Assembly: GCA_001931875.2 (NCBI GenBank)
Contig: MSJH02000404.1
Span: forward strand, 1 to 13,694
From: Byssochlamys sp. IMV 00236
Lineage: Eukaryota > Ascomycota > Eurotiomycetes > Eurotiales > Thermoascaceae
Length of the DNA: 13,694 nucleotides
Reading direction: 5' to 3'
Under the pieces are notes generated by a model that saw only the letters and a program-made list of their open reading frames with translations, was not told the origin of the DNA and searched no databases. Shown piece after piece: positions 1-9,545 of the stretch. Position 1 is the first letter of the stretch; every line of letters begins with the position of its first letter. Both the position numbers and the translations under genes were made by a program.

Positions 1-353
1 ACAATTACTGAGGATATGATTGACTAACGGTTCCTGAGTTCATAAAGAAAACTTTTAATTCGTTCCTGACCACGATCTTATTGTTTATTTCATTATCTGG
101 GTTATGATATTGCTTTTACCATAAGAAGGATTATCTTTTAAAGAAGTGTATCTTTTTGTATAAAGAAGTAATGTTTTATATTCAAAGAAGAGATTCTGTT
201 TAATTTGACTTATCACTAAAAGTGTGCACATGTAATCTTATAATGTATGAATTCACTCTATTCATACTGATTACAGTCGCTTATCTCAATGTCAGTCATA
301 AGCAAACATTGTTCTATGACCATCTCCAGTATCTCCAGAGCTGCTACAGCACA
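1..353. other. AT-rich intergenic stretch, nothing recognised
   Basis: No open frame of useful length on either strand, no RNA gene fold and no obvious repeat. The text is AT-rich with scattered AAGAAG and TTTATA words. It runs directly into the TGGCACTAAT motif cluster. Confidence 0.6.
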
Positions 354-560
354 AAGTGGCACTAATTGGCGCCTTATCTCGTGGGCATTTTGGCACTAAA
401 AATGCCCTTAATTACGCCGGATTAGTGCCAAAGTAGGGTCATTGGCACTAATACCCTGGTAGAGGCCCTAATAATTGTGTTCATCTAGTGCCCATCTCGC
501 CCATTATATTAGTACCGCTCTAGTATCATTCTAGTGTCATTCTAGTGCATCAGTGGCTAA
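354..560. repeat. Cluster of direct and inverted TGGCACTAAT motifs (MITE-like)
   Basis: About 200 bp more GC-rich than its flanks. Forward copies of TGGCACTA start at 357, 391 and 443; the inverted form ATTAGTGCCA is at 421-430, with weaker inverted versions (CTAGTGCC, ATTAGTACC, CTAGTGTCA, CTAGTGCAT) from about 485 to 550. Two perfect hairpins are visible: ATTAGTGCCAA at 421-431 against TTGGCACTAAT at 442-452 (11-bp arms, 10-nt loop), and GGGCATTTT at 383-391 against AAAATGCCC at 399-407 (9-bp arms, 7-nt loop). The same motif recurs as a palindrome at 3656-3677. A small non-autonomous DNA element or the terminal region of a larger transposon would explain the arrangement. I cannot name the family and see no clear target-site duplication. 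Confidence 0.6.
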
Positions 561-3500
561 GTTCGATTATGACTTCTCCTTTACGGGTTATTACATTAAT
601 TAAATGAACGATTAAATAAAATAGAATAATAAAATCAATTTATTTATTAAAATATTTAACGCATTGATTGCATTTAGAACTGGATAATGTATAATACTTA
701 CTTGTAAATAATTGTTGATAACTTTCTTGAATAAAGTAATAGCTTATCTTTATAAAGAAGCAATGATAGTAAATGAAAGCCAATATATAACTGCAATATG
801 ACTGACAAGAAGCTTAGTTGAAAAGAGGAAGTACGTTGTTATGAGTACACAAGGGTAGCTTTTGTTGTAATCAACAATAAAATTAGCACATCAAAGAATA
901 AATCCACTAGTTAGATCCTTGACGATCGTCCCTTTGAAAATATTATGTTATTAAAAATGAATTAGAATCATAATCAACCACAGGTAAATTCATCAAGCAT
1001 GTAGATACAAGTTATGTAGTAGACTTTCAAATCATTGACTATAACTACCCTTATTCTAAACACCCTTTGAACGAGAGCTTTATATTACCGAATAAAAGAG
1101 TCCTAAAAGTATTGACCTGTCTTTTTGATAATATAAAACAGTTTTAAAGAAGGTATGTGAGTAGTGCTGTTTACAGGGCCTACTTTCTAAAAACAAGTAA
1201 AGGTAAACAAGATATTAGCAGAAATATTAAAAAGAATATCTTGGCTTACTTTTTTGCTCTTTTTCTTCAGTTCATCACAAAGCAGTAGTAAAGAATGACT
1301 GTAATGAAGATATTGTTTAAAATAAAAAGAGAGGGAACGAAGAGAAAAACAAGCGTGGTGTGAGGATATTATTACTTCCAAGCTTGCTTTCGACCAGCCA
1401 AAAGCTCAAAAAATACACTGACTGTTAATATAGTTTCGCTTCTTTACAGCCTGAATATTGTCATGAAATACATGTAAAGAACAAATAAAATAGAAAGTTT
1501 CACTCATAATGTGTATTTTGATAAAACAAAAGGTGAAAAAAGAAAGAGAAGAAGAAAAAAAGGTTTGCAAAGGTAGAAGACTCTCTGGCTTATATAACGA
1601 TCTTTGTAGCAATTAAGCTACTCCATTCCCTTTCGCTCCTTTCTCTCCTTTCCTTTAAATATAATTATAACCCATATGCTTTTTTTAACTATACAACTAT
1701 TCCTTCCTTTATTTATTATGAATACTATATATAAAATAAAATACTATGCCTAATTCATGATCTACAACATACAATGGCTTATAAAAGTATAATTATCGAT
1801 CGTTGCCATATTCTATCTATTGTTGTGGTAACTCATTATGTGATAGTTAGTTGTCATCGTTGACCTTGTATCCAAAGTATTAGTACTCGTTGTTGTAGAT
1901 GTTATTTTCCGGTTGATCGTAAAGTGTCTATTAAAAGGAAGTATAAGTAACTTTTATCTTTAGCAATCATAAAAGAATAGTTGATTTCACTCTCTTACAT
2001 TGCATCTAATTCTATGTAACATCTTTTTATCCCAAAAGAAAAAAGACATCTTGTTGAGCTGTTTATAATAATAAACTATCCAAGTCTAAGGTAAAAACAA
2101 AGTAATAAGCGATACTCCATGATAACAAGTCGATAAAGTAATTGTAATGGTGAATGAATGTTGAATACTGATTACTTTACTGTGTGAATATACTGACATC
2201 TACGAAGGAATAGTGTTAGAAACCTGCTTATTACTATAATTTGCTTATTTATATTTACACTTTTATCATATCTGTGTTCTTTCTTTATTGTAAGCGTTGA
2301 CTTGGTCATTCATTGTTGTTACAGTGACAGATTCCTCATTGTGTGTAATAAAGTAATTGATTGTGTTGTTTAGTTGGTTATTTTGTCATTAGTGCGTGTT
2401 TAATAGAAAAGAAATGATAAAAAGAAATATAAATCAGGAGGTTCTCTTACTTTCCCTTTTTTTTATTTCTTTTTCACTTTTAACTGCTAAAAGGAATGTA
2501 AAGTGTATTCGTTACAAAAGTACGTGTTTCTTGAAGGTAACAATTGCTTATACAGTCTATTATATTGTATAAATATCTGATATATTTTTTATAGAGAGCG
2601 ATGACGCGTTTGCCTCCTTACTACTTGCTCATTACGACATCAACTGACGACTGACTCAATGCAACATAAAGTAGATTACTCTTTATATCTTGTACCTCTG
2701 CAGCTGGTTTTTACTCTTATATTTGTAATATTTAGACGTAAGTAAGCTTGGAAAATGAAAACAGTACTTTAACTAGTTGAATAATAGCGATATTCAAATT
2801 GTTTCATCACGTAAGTAAAGATATGAATGATTTTATACAAGTGATTGATGAAATATTAATACTTTTACTTGCAAGCTAGCGATATATCAACATTTATGAC
2901 AACAATTTCAGCTATCAACATTAATAGACATGCAAGTACATAAAAATACAGCTATTTGGGTTAGTTAAAGCAACAAATAGTAAAATAATAGCAGCTAATG
3001 TAGTATTCTATAGGTTAACGGGTGCTGAATATTGGAAATAGAAAAACGATAGCATTGTGGATTATTCAACTGGGGTAGATATGGAAATGGGTTATACGAC
3101 ATGAAAAAGGAATAACAACGTAAGTAAACACTGTGAATTGATGGAAATATACAAGTAGAATACAAGACTGATATGGATAATGTGAACAGCGTTAACTATA
3201 AAGAAAGACAGTATTGAGCATGATATTTACAAAGAGAGAGATTGATACAGATGGAATAGCGGTAGATGATAAGTGAAAAGGGCTTGTGATAACAGAAAAA
3301 AGGATGCACAGTGGAGAAATGCATGCAAATATAGGGATACAATATGATAACAACGCCGTAGTCATTGCGATGTATCAGTAGATAGAATATGAAGAGTACA
3401 CAAAACATATGGAGTTGATAGAAGCAATGTACAGGATAAATTGTAGTGGATAAGCGTGGCAAATAATGAAATGTTTGAACCATCCAATATTTTGCTATGG

Positions 3501-3655
3501 ATATTGTTATTAAAGGATTATTGGTATATGTACAGCTACTATATAGCAAGGAGAATAAATGTATATGCATCATGATAGAGCAAAACTATTTTTTTGACAG
3601 GATACCCTTCAAATCGACCATGACGAAAAAGGAAAAAGAAATGTTGAATTTGAAA
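561..3655. other. Long gene-free AT-rich region
   Basis: About 3.1 kb with no convincing gene. The open frames here (minus strand 1187-1381, 1406-1612 and 3196-3573; plus strand from 3497) are rich in Phe, Ser, Leu, Tyr, His and Cys, as expected when AT-rich or purine-tract DNA is read by chance. They lack domains, good start context and supporting splice structure. Local features are purine tracts (around 1540-1562), pyrimidine tracts (around 1621-1658 and 2440-2475) and many short A/T runs. No tRNA, telomeric repeat or long tandem array was seen. Confidence 0.6.
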
Positions 3656-3677
3656 ATGGCACTAATATTAGTGCCAT
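3656..3677. repeat. Perfect 22-bp palindrome built from two TGGCACTAAT motifs
   Basis: ATGGCACTAAT is followed immediately by its exact reverse complement ATTAGTGCCAT, with no spacer. A further partial copy (AAGTGCCAG) follows at about 3688-3696. The arms match the motif of the cluster at 354-560, about 3.1 kb upstream. It lies roughly 35 bp before the first recognisable LINE codons. It could be the joined ends of a small element, a solo terminal repeat, or a protein-binding palindrome. Confidence 0.8.
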
Positions 3678-3710
3678 GCCCTAATTTAAGTGCCAGCTTG
3701 TGTCGAAGCG

Positions 3711-5091
3711 ATATACGCCTCGGCTTCCCGGCATTTCCGTTGGATACTTTAATGTCGTTTTTCTTTGGCATGAAAATTCATATTGAAATCAATGACCCCT
3801 ATCTCTCAGCTACGTGGATTACATCAGGGTGATCCACTCCCACTATTGGTGTTTAATTTGGCCTTCAAACCACTCCTTTGTACAATCCTAGCCAACAACC
3901 AGCTTCGAGACGCACCCTTACACTCAGTTCCAGTCCTACATAATAACAAGCAAAGACCCTGCTTTGTCCCCCTGGGTCCACCTTCGTCTGAGACTACTAG
4001 TCTCGCCTCTATCAAAGTTGTAAGTTATGCCGATGATCTGGAGGTGTTTCTCTTTCATCCGTCTGAATGGCCATACCTCCTCGATCTTCTCTCAATATAT
4101 GGTTATTCATCTAAGGCCAAGGTCAACCTCATTAAAACAGTCATCATGTCTATCTCTGGAAGAAATCAACCCTGAATGGATCTCTACTGCCCAACGCCAC
4201 CATTTGGAATGGCATGATTCTACCAGTAATAATGCTATGTGATACCTGGGGTACCCGCTCTATTCTTCTCAGTATCAGCTGGACGCCCATTTGGCTATGG
4301 TGAAATTGAAAATAATTCAGCATAGTCATCTGCTAAAGGATTGACATCTATCCATCCGAAGCGCAAGTCTAGTCGCAAACTTCCTGCTACTTAGCCAACC
4401 GTAGCATCCCCTATGAGTCATTCCAGTACCTGGACAGTGGCTTAGTAACATTCAAACAGTCGCTCGCGAGCTCCTGCTGCCTTTTTGGCCAACCCGTCCT
4501 GGTCTACACTTTGTCACCCGAAGAAGTATGGTGGAGTTGGCCAAGTAGATATACACCATCAAAGCCATGTTCTTCATTGAGACTACCTACACGCCTTCTA
4601 CGTCCTCGCAAACCTGCTGACTTTCTCACATCATTTCTTTACCAATGCCTACAATATTACACAGGTAATCCTTTCCTGTTGCTATGGATACTGCTTCCTT
4701 ATCAATATAGCCCTCTACTTCACTCTCTCACGAAATTCCAACAGCTGACCTCTTTATTACTGAAGCTTCCTCGATTGCAGCCTCACAGCTCCTGGTCACC
4801 TTGTTTAATGGCCGACTTGCCACTCTCTGGTATACTGCAAGTTTCTGGACCTGTGAAGAACCTCATCCTCCCTGAGGTTAATAAAATCCCTCTTCGCTAC
4901 CTTGTATGCGATGTTTTGGTGTGGGGTTCTATCTCTAACGTATTCCTGTCTCCGCCTTGGGCGACTTGCAATTGCTTAACACGTTGATTCCTGTGATCTG
5001 CAACACACATGAAGAACTCTCAGCTACTGGCTCCTCCGATCTTGCCCACCCATCAGTCCCTGTGACATCCTGGTTGCCTGTGAGGTACTAG
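3711..5091 (+). mobile_element. Dead LINE (non-LTR retrotransposon) reverse-transcriptase fragment
   Basis: Remnant of a LINE ORF2, the protein that copies element RNA into genomic DNA at a nicked target. Homology starts mid-RT at about 3711-3790 (GFPA, then DTLMSFFFGMKIHIEIN), changes frame, and continues with RT motif RGLHQGDPL (3816-3842) and the catalytic box YADD (4026-4037). The 3' part reads as the post-RT region of the same protein: PEWIS, the YLGYPLYSSQYQLDAHL block near 4243-4293, KKYGGVG near 4525, LPRLQPHSSWSP near 4770 and NKIPLRYLVCDVLVWGSIS near 4880-4935. Stops TGA 4240, TGA 4342, TAG 4402 and TGA 4414 lie in one frame, and at least four frame changes are needed (near 3790, 4174, 4500-4600 and 4960). 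Both ends are truncated: there is no ORF1, endonuclease or poly(A) tail. It is GC-richer than its surroundings. It cannot encode a working enzyme. Confidence 0.85.
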
Positions 5092-5415
5092 TTGTATTTT
5101 ATAGCTGTTGTTGTTAGTACTCGCAAAAGATGTAAGAACAAAAGTAAACAGTAGTTTCCCTAGGAAAGGGTGTGTATTGTTCTAAAACTAAGCTCTCAGA
5201 CATGTTTACTATTCTTTAATGAAGGGGAGTAAGTGGAAGAATTAATGATCACAATATTAAAGAATAAAAGGTCACTCCAAGAATTTAAAGTTCAGAAAGG
5301 GGGCAAAATAAGGGCATACCACATAGAGAGGTGCGAAATTAAAAGATATTCGCAGTCACTTTTTGTAAAAAGCTTTACAAACATATGGAAACCTTTTCAT
5401 CCTTTCCCCAAAAAA
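5092..5415. other. Spacer between LINE relic and MULE coding remnant
   Basis: The frame used by the MULE N-terminus is open back to about 5233, but the residues before the ATG at 5416 look basic and unconserved, so I treat this stretch as MULE 5' flank rather than coding. I looked for a terminal inverted repeat here and found none that pairs with the 3' side. A near-palindrome TTTCCCTAGGAAA occurs at about 5154-5166. Confidence 0.4.
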
Positions 5416-7180
5416 ATGAGTAACAGCTTTCATGATTTGTATATTCAAAGATTCCTCCCCAACTATTCTGAATCAGAAGTGAAGCTTACATTCAACGATG
5501 AGCAGCAATGGTTTACAAATACTTCAAGTCGTCATGAAATAAGTCTCGTAAAGCTTATAAGCTAAATGTACCTTTTTATGCACATAAGGACGATGCAATT
5601 ATTACCCAGACACGTCAAAGAACGTCTAGAAGAATTGGCTGCCCTGCAAAACTTAAAAAATTACAATGAATGATGGCTCTGTTTCTGTGACAGTTCACTG
5701 GCAACAGCCTGATCACTAACCATTCGATATCGAAGATATTACTTCTTTACATTTCCCAAAGTTGAAGTAATGGATCGGAAACACGTAAATGACTGTATGG
5801 ATTAGATGGTCATCAAAAGCCTGTTTAGAATGAATGAAGATAATCCCAATGAGATCATTTCTGCTCCCGGATTTGGTTTTTCTGCATCCTTATTAATATC
5901 ATATCATGGTGTCCAAAATATCATTTAGTCTCACATGACAAAATTGTCGACTAAGCATCCCATTGATAAAATAAGTGTAGAGAAATGTATCGATTATTTG
6001 AAGGAGAAAAACTATACTACTTTATTTAGAGCTCATGATGATGATTCATTCTTTGTTTCATGGTTTTTACCATAACAAAAAGTAAGCTGAATACACTTTT
6101 AAGCGCATATGAATTGATATTAATTACATGCTTTGTTTCCTGTTCAGTTATTAGAAGAATCAGAAGAATGGTGTATTGATTCTACACACAAAACGTGTAA
6201 ATTGTTTAACAATCCTTCTAAGAGTTGCTTTCTATTTTCCATTATTGTTAGAAGCTCTATTACGAATAAAGGTGCCCCGGTTTGCTTCTTCATTACTGAT
6301 CGCGAGATTATCCCTACAGTATACCAATGGCTCACCTGGCTTCAGTCGCAATACAATTTGAATGTCAAAAGGGTAATGATAGATTGTAGTGCAACTGAGG
6401 TTTCAGCTATTAAAGAAGCTTTAGAGAGTGTTGGCATTGTGTTATGTCACTGGCATATCAAGCACGCCTGGGAGTTGAATATTAAGAAACACATCAAAAT
6501 CACTGGTTCCACTACGGAAATCAGGAGGATTCAAGATGATGTACGTTTAAGCATGAGTAAAATGATGTTCTCAAATATCGAAGAATTTGATCAAGCTGTC
6601 GAACAATTCCAAGGTAACTTTAAGGACTATCAGATATTTCTATCTTGATTTAACGATATGTGGTTACCTAAGAAGGAGCTATGGTGTAAAGCTTGGCGTT
6701 TATCTGCCAGTTTCCACACTAATAATTTAATAAAATCATATCGCAACCTATTGAGTGTTTCTATTTGGGCTCATCTCGTTCTGCCCGTGTTGATAAGTTG
6801 TTTTACCTTTTGTCTCAAGTTGTTATTGGTGATTACTATCAAGGAGCCATTAAATGCAAATTCGGATTTCACGCTGTAAAATTGACTGTCATAGAGCAAA
6901 AGAAGAACTGTTGATATCCTTGATTATGACATTACTTGTGGTATGCTGGAGAAAATTGAAGATAATATGTTTCAGTGTAGATCTTTTACACATGATATAT
7001 TACATTATGACATTGAAGTTCGAAACGGCTATCTTTATCGTTGCTTATGCCCTGCCTCCTCCAGCTTTGTAAACGTGTTCTCCTTGTCAATCATATATTT
7101 CAAGTACCTTTTACAGAATGTTCAAGGCTGAATGTAACTCCTGTTAACGATGAAAATGCCGTCTTTTCTAGTACGGTTGA
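5416..7180 (+). mobile_element. Dead MULE (Mutator-like) DNA transposase with intron and SWIM-like finger
   Basis: Order of recognisable parts: an N-terminal FAR1/MULE-type DNA-binding region (MSNSFHDLY start at 5416; TSRRIGCPAKLK near 5618-5655), a linker with HWQQPDH, then the transposase core. The core has WCIDSTHKT (first catalytic Asp, about 6169-6195), VMIDCSATE (second Asp, about 6376-6400), LCHWHIKHAWE (about 6442-6474) and FHTNNLIKSY (about 6713-6742). In the last motif the expected catalytic Glu is Lys (AAA, 6733-6735). A SWIM-like finger CLCPASSSLCKR follows near 7045-7095 after a frame change, with Arg where the last ligand His is expected. An intron, GTAAGC to TTCAG, is recognisable at 6082-6147. 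Stops interrupt it (TGA at 6646, others before the intron), with several frameshifts (about 5540, 6757, 6900 and 7069). Inactive. The family call is firm; the exact ends are uncertain. Confidence 0.85.
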
Positions 7181-7185
7181 AGAAG

Positions 7186-7985
7186 TGCCACACGCCATTT
7201 GATTATCATGAAAGCACGCTCGCTCGGACTATAGTCAAAGTCTATCTTAACACAGTTATGAAGCATTTAAAAGAGATGGATTATGGTTTTTATTCCAAGG
7301 CTCATAAACCTTTATTCACCAGCGTTCACAAGTGCAGCAGACGCTGCTGGGCCATGGAACAGAAAGATTGGACAATAGACCAGTGGAAAAATATGATCTG
7401 GTCGGATGAATCTCAGTTCACTGCGATGGAGAATGATGGCTTTGGGAAAGCCATTAAGAAGGAAAGAGAGCGCTTCCAAGAGCACTATATCATGTCAACC
7501 CTGATGTTTGGCAAGGGTTTGGTGATGGTTTGGGGCTGCGTCTGGTCTAGCGGCTGGTCCTTTGGGTGACTTTGAGAGGCTCCATCGAACAGGAAGCATA
7601 TATCAAGTGCCTAGAAGACCATTTCCCTTCTTGGTCTGAAAGCTTGAAAGAGGAAGAGAAGAGAGACTTTATATTTCAAAAAGATGACATTACATGCCAT
7701 AGTGGTAAACTAGCCAAGTGATACAAACAAAGACATCAAATCAAAGGCTTTGAAAACTGACCAAGTCAAAGTCTTGATTTGAACCCGATAGAGAATTTTT
7801 GGTGGGCTATCGAGTGATGTGTTCGCAAGAGAAGACAGCAGATGCACAATGTAGAGCAGCTTGAGAATATCCTTCACGATGAGTGGAAAATGTTGCCACT
7901 TGAACTGGCAGAGAAGCTTGTTGCAAGTATGACCTCCAGATGTCAAGCAGTTATTGATGTTAAAGAAAGGCATATAAGCTATTAA
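7186..7985 (+). mobile_element. Dead Tc1/mariner-type transposase
   Basis: A DDE transposase of the Tc1 superfamily, normally cutting and pasting at TA sites. Visible parts: the end of the helix-turn-helix region (HLKEMDYGFYSKAHKPL, about 7264-7314), KDWTIDQWKNMIWSDES with the first catalytic Asp at 7405-7407, VMVWGC (about 7522-7540), QKDDITCH with the second Asp at 7683-7685, and LDLNPIENFWWAIE with the catalytic Glu at 7791-7793. The C-terminus (ELAEKLVASMTSRCQAV) ends in TAA at 7983-7985. If the first Asp of the QKDD motif is used, 35 codons separate it from the Glu; if the second, 34, the usual Tc1 spacing. One extra G in the run at 7564-7566 shifts frame, and three in-frame TGA codons follow. 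The N-terminal DNA-binding part is largely missing, and the relic abuts the MULE remnant with no visible terminal repeat on that side. Inactive. Confidence 0.85.
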
Positions 7986-8170
7986 GTAAAAGCTATATTT
8001 TAATTATATATATTTCAAATGTCTAACATTTTATTACAAACACCCTGAAGCCCTCCTCTTCATTTGTGTTTGCAGTCATGAAGTTGAACTTGGGAAAAAT
8101 TTAAGCTGATTTTTTCGCAATCATTTATTGGAGGAGAGTGTAGACGTATACACATAAACAAATACTTGAC

Positions 8171-8550
8171 TCCTGAATCGCTTTTTTTTCTCAAAGTCAA
8201 ATATCTATTTAAAAGTGGTGAGTCATCAATCTACATTCTCTTATTTCCCTGCTCTCTGGGCTCTCCCAGTCGATCATTACTTGGCATGCCGTGAAGTAAG
8301 CAAGTGGTCATTCAATGACTATCTTTCTGCTCGCCCTCTTACGTTCCTTAATCAAAGGCTATTCAAAACTATGAAAGAAGAATATGCCTTTTCTTTATAC
8401 CAAGTCATGCGCTGTTCACTCATTCCAGCTTCATTGAAATCACAGGTTGGTCGCTATATAGACCAAATCAAGATAAGTCTTAGCTTTAATAGTTTTACAC
8501 TGTCTCTAAATTGTTCTATCAGTACATTCATTTTTCTGAGCCGTCCTTAA
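8171..8550 (+). other. Unidentified coding-like open frame
   Basis: An open stretch of about 125 codons bounded upstream by an in-frame TGA. The central part (about 8245-8440) looks like real protein: mixed charge, Trp-rich (ALWALPVDHYLACREVSKW), followed by an Arg/Lys/Glu-containing helix-like segment (NQRLFKTMKEEYAFSLYQV). There is no ATG in good context at the start, and composition becomes Ser/Leu/Phe-rich after about 8465, suggesting the coding part ends near the CAG at about 8445. I do not recognise the family. It may be an exon of a decayed gene or transposon that continues in the islands at 8789-8890 and 9546-9948. Confidence 0.3.
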
Positions 8551-8788
8551 AGCGACCGCAATCCTCCACTTTTACCCCTTTAACCACAAATTCTATGAAA
8601 AAATTTAAGCTTACGGTACGCAAATACTACTGATTCTTTCTTTGCAAACAAATCCTTAACCACCTTTTTCCCCTTTTATTAGCTCCTTTTCCAACCCTTC
8701 AACAGTCCCATCGCACTCATTAACCGTAAGTTATAAACATTTTCTTCAGACATTCAGTGATAAACTAATACTGCGCTATTTTATTTAA

Positions 8789-8890
8789 GGTGAGCACTAC
8801 GCGCACGAGGAAATCCATGAGAAGATTAATGCTACGGGCGCTACTTATGCTGTTACTATACATCTTCACACTACCAAAGTGGCTACCTAA
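8789..8890 (+). other. Short coding-like segment, possible exon
   Basis: Thirty-three codons, starting right after an acceptor-like TTTAAG and ending at TAA (8888-8890), read GEHYAHEEIHEKINATGATY and continue in similar style with alternating hydrophobic and polar residues (AVTIHLHTTKVAT). The composition is unlike the surrounding AT-rich translation and unlike the minus-strand frame over the same bases. No family is recognised. An exon or relic of the same unit as 8171-8550 is plausible but unproven. Confidence 0.25.
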
Positions 8891-9545
8891 CCTGAGGTTG
8901 TCCAGTAGTATATTCTTTAATGTAATTACACGCGATTGATCTTGATTCTTTGTTGATGGAACTGACAACATAAAATTAAAATAAAATGTTTATTTATCTC
9001 CTTCTTTAAAAGAAACAAGCCAAGATGGCAACTTTATAAAGTCGTGTGTTTAGCGTGGTGCCACACATTCAAATGCTTTGTTGACGACATCATAGGCTAT
9101 TATCTCCATCTCGTGGAGTTCCTAGTGTGCGTAGTGTTGTTCTTATTTAATTATACATTACTTGCATACGACACAAGAAATAAATTTCTATCCCATTTTG
9201 TTCATCATATCCCATATCAAATACAAGTAGATACTTCAAACCTTCGACTTCCAGTATACCTTGAAGTCCAATGTGACTATGTCATTTCTTATCTATGAGA
9301 TAACCAGCTTGTTCAAGTAATACAAATTACGCTCATTTGGAAAACTAAAGACTATGCACGATGTCTGAACTTTATACAGCATCTACCACAGTATTCATCA
9401 ATGTATATGTTACTTGTTTCGGTTAAACGGTTAGACTATTACTAACAAAGCTTGTTAGAGTGTTTGCTCAATATAAAAACATAAATAACATGACTTTTTG
9501 GCACTTTAGAAAGCTTATGTATCTTTATAGTTCGCTTTGGGGTAA
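8891..9545. other. Stretch without an identifiable gene
   Basis: An 84-codon plus-strand frame (9044-9298) is hydrophobic in its middle (LVEFLVCVVLFLFNYTLL) but has no family signature and begins at a non-ATG codon, so I do not call it a gene. One isolated TTTTGGCACTTT (about 9496-9507) resembles the TGGCACTAAT motif of the left side. Nothing else was seen. Confidence 0.4.

Noticed and set aside
1187..1612. Two minus-strand open frames of 64 and 68 codons
   Set aside because: Low-complexity Ser/Leu/Phe translations of purine tracts, no start context, no family resemblance.
3196..3573. 125-codon minus-strand open frame
   Set aside because: Cys/His/Tyr/Phe/Ile-rich composition with no domain; it looks like the complement of purine-rich noncoding DNA.
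4511..4987. 158-codon frame as a gene in its own right
   Set aside because: It is the 3' portion of the LINE ORF2 remnant, continuous in sense with the preceding RT fragments after frame correction.
7710..7973. 87-codon minus-strand open frame
   Set aside because: Exact antisense of the Tc1 transposase C-terminus, whose DDE motif fixes the coding strand.
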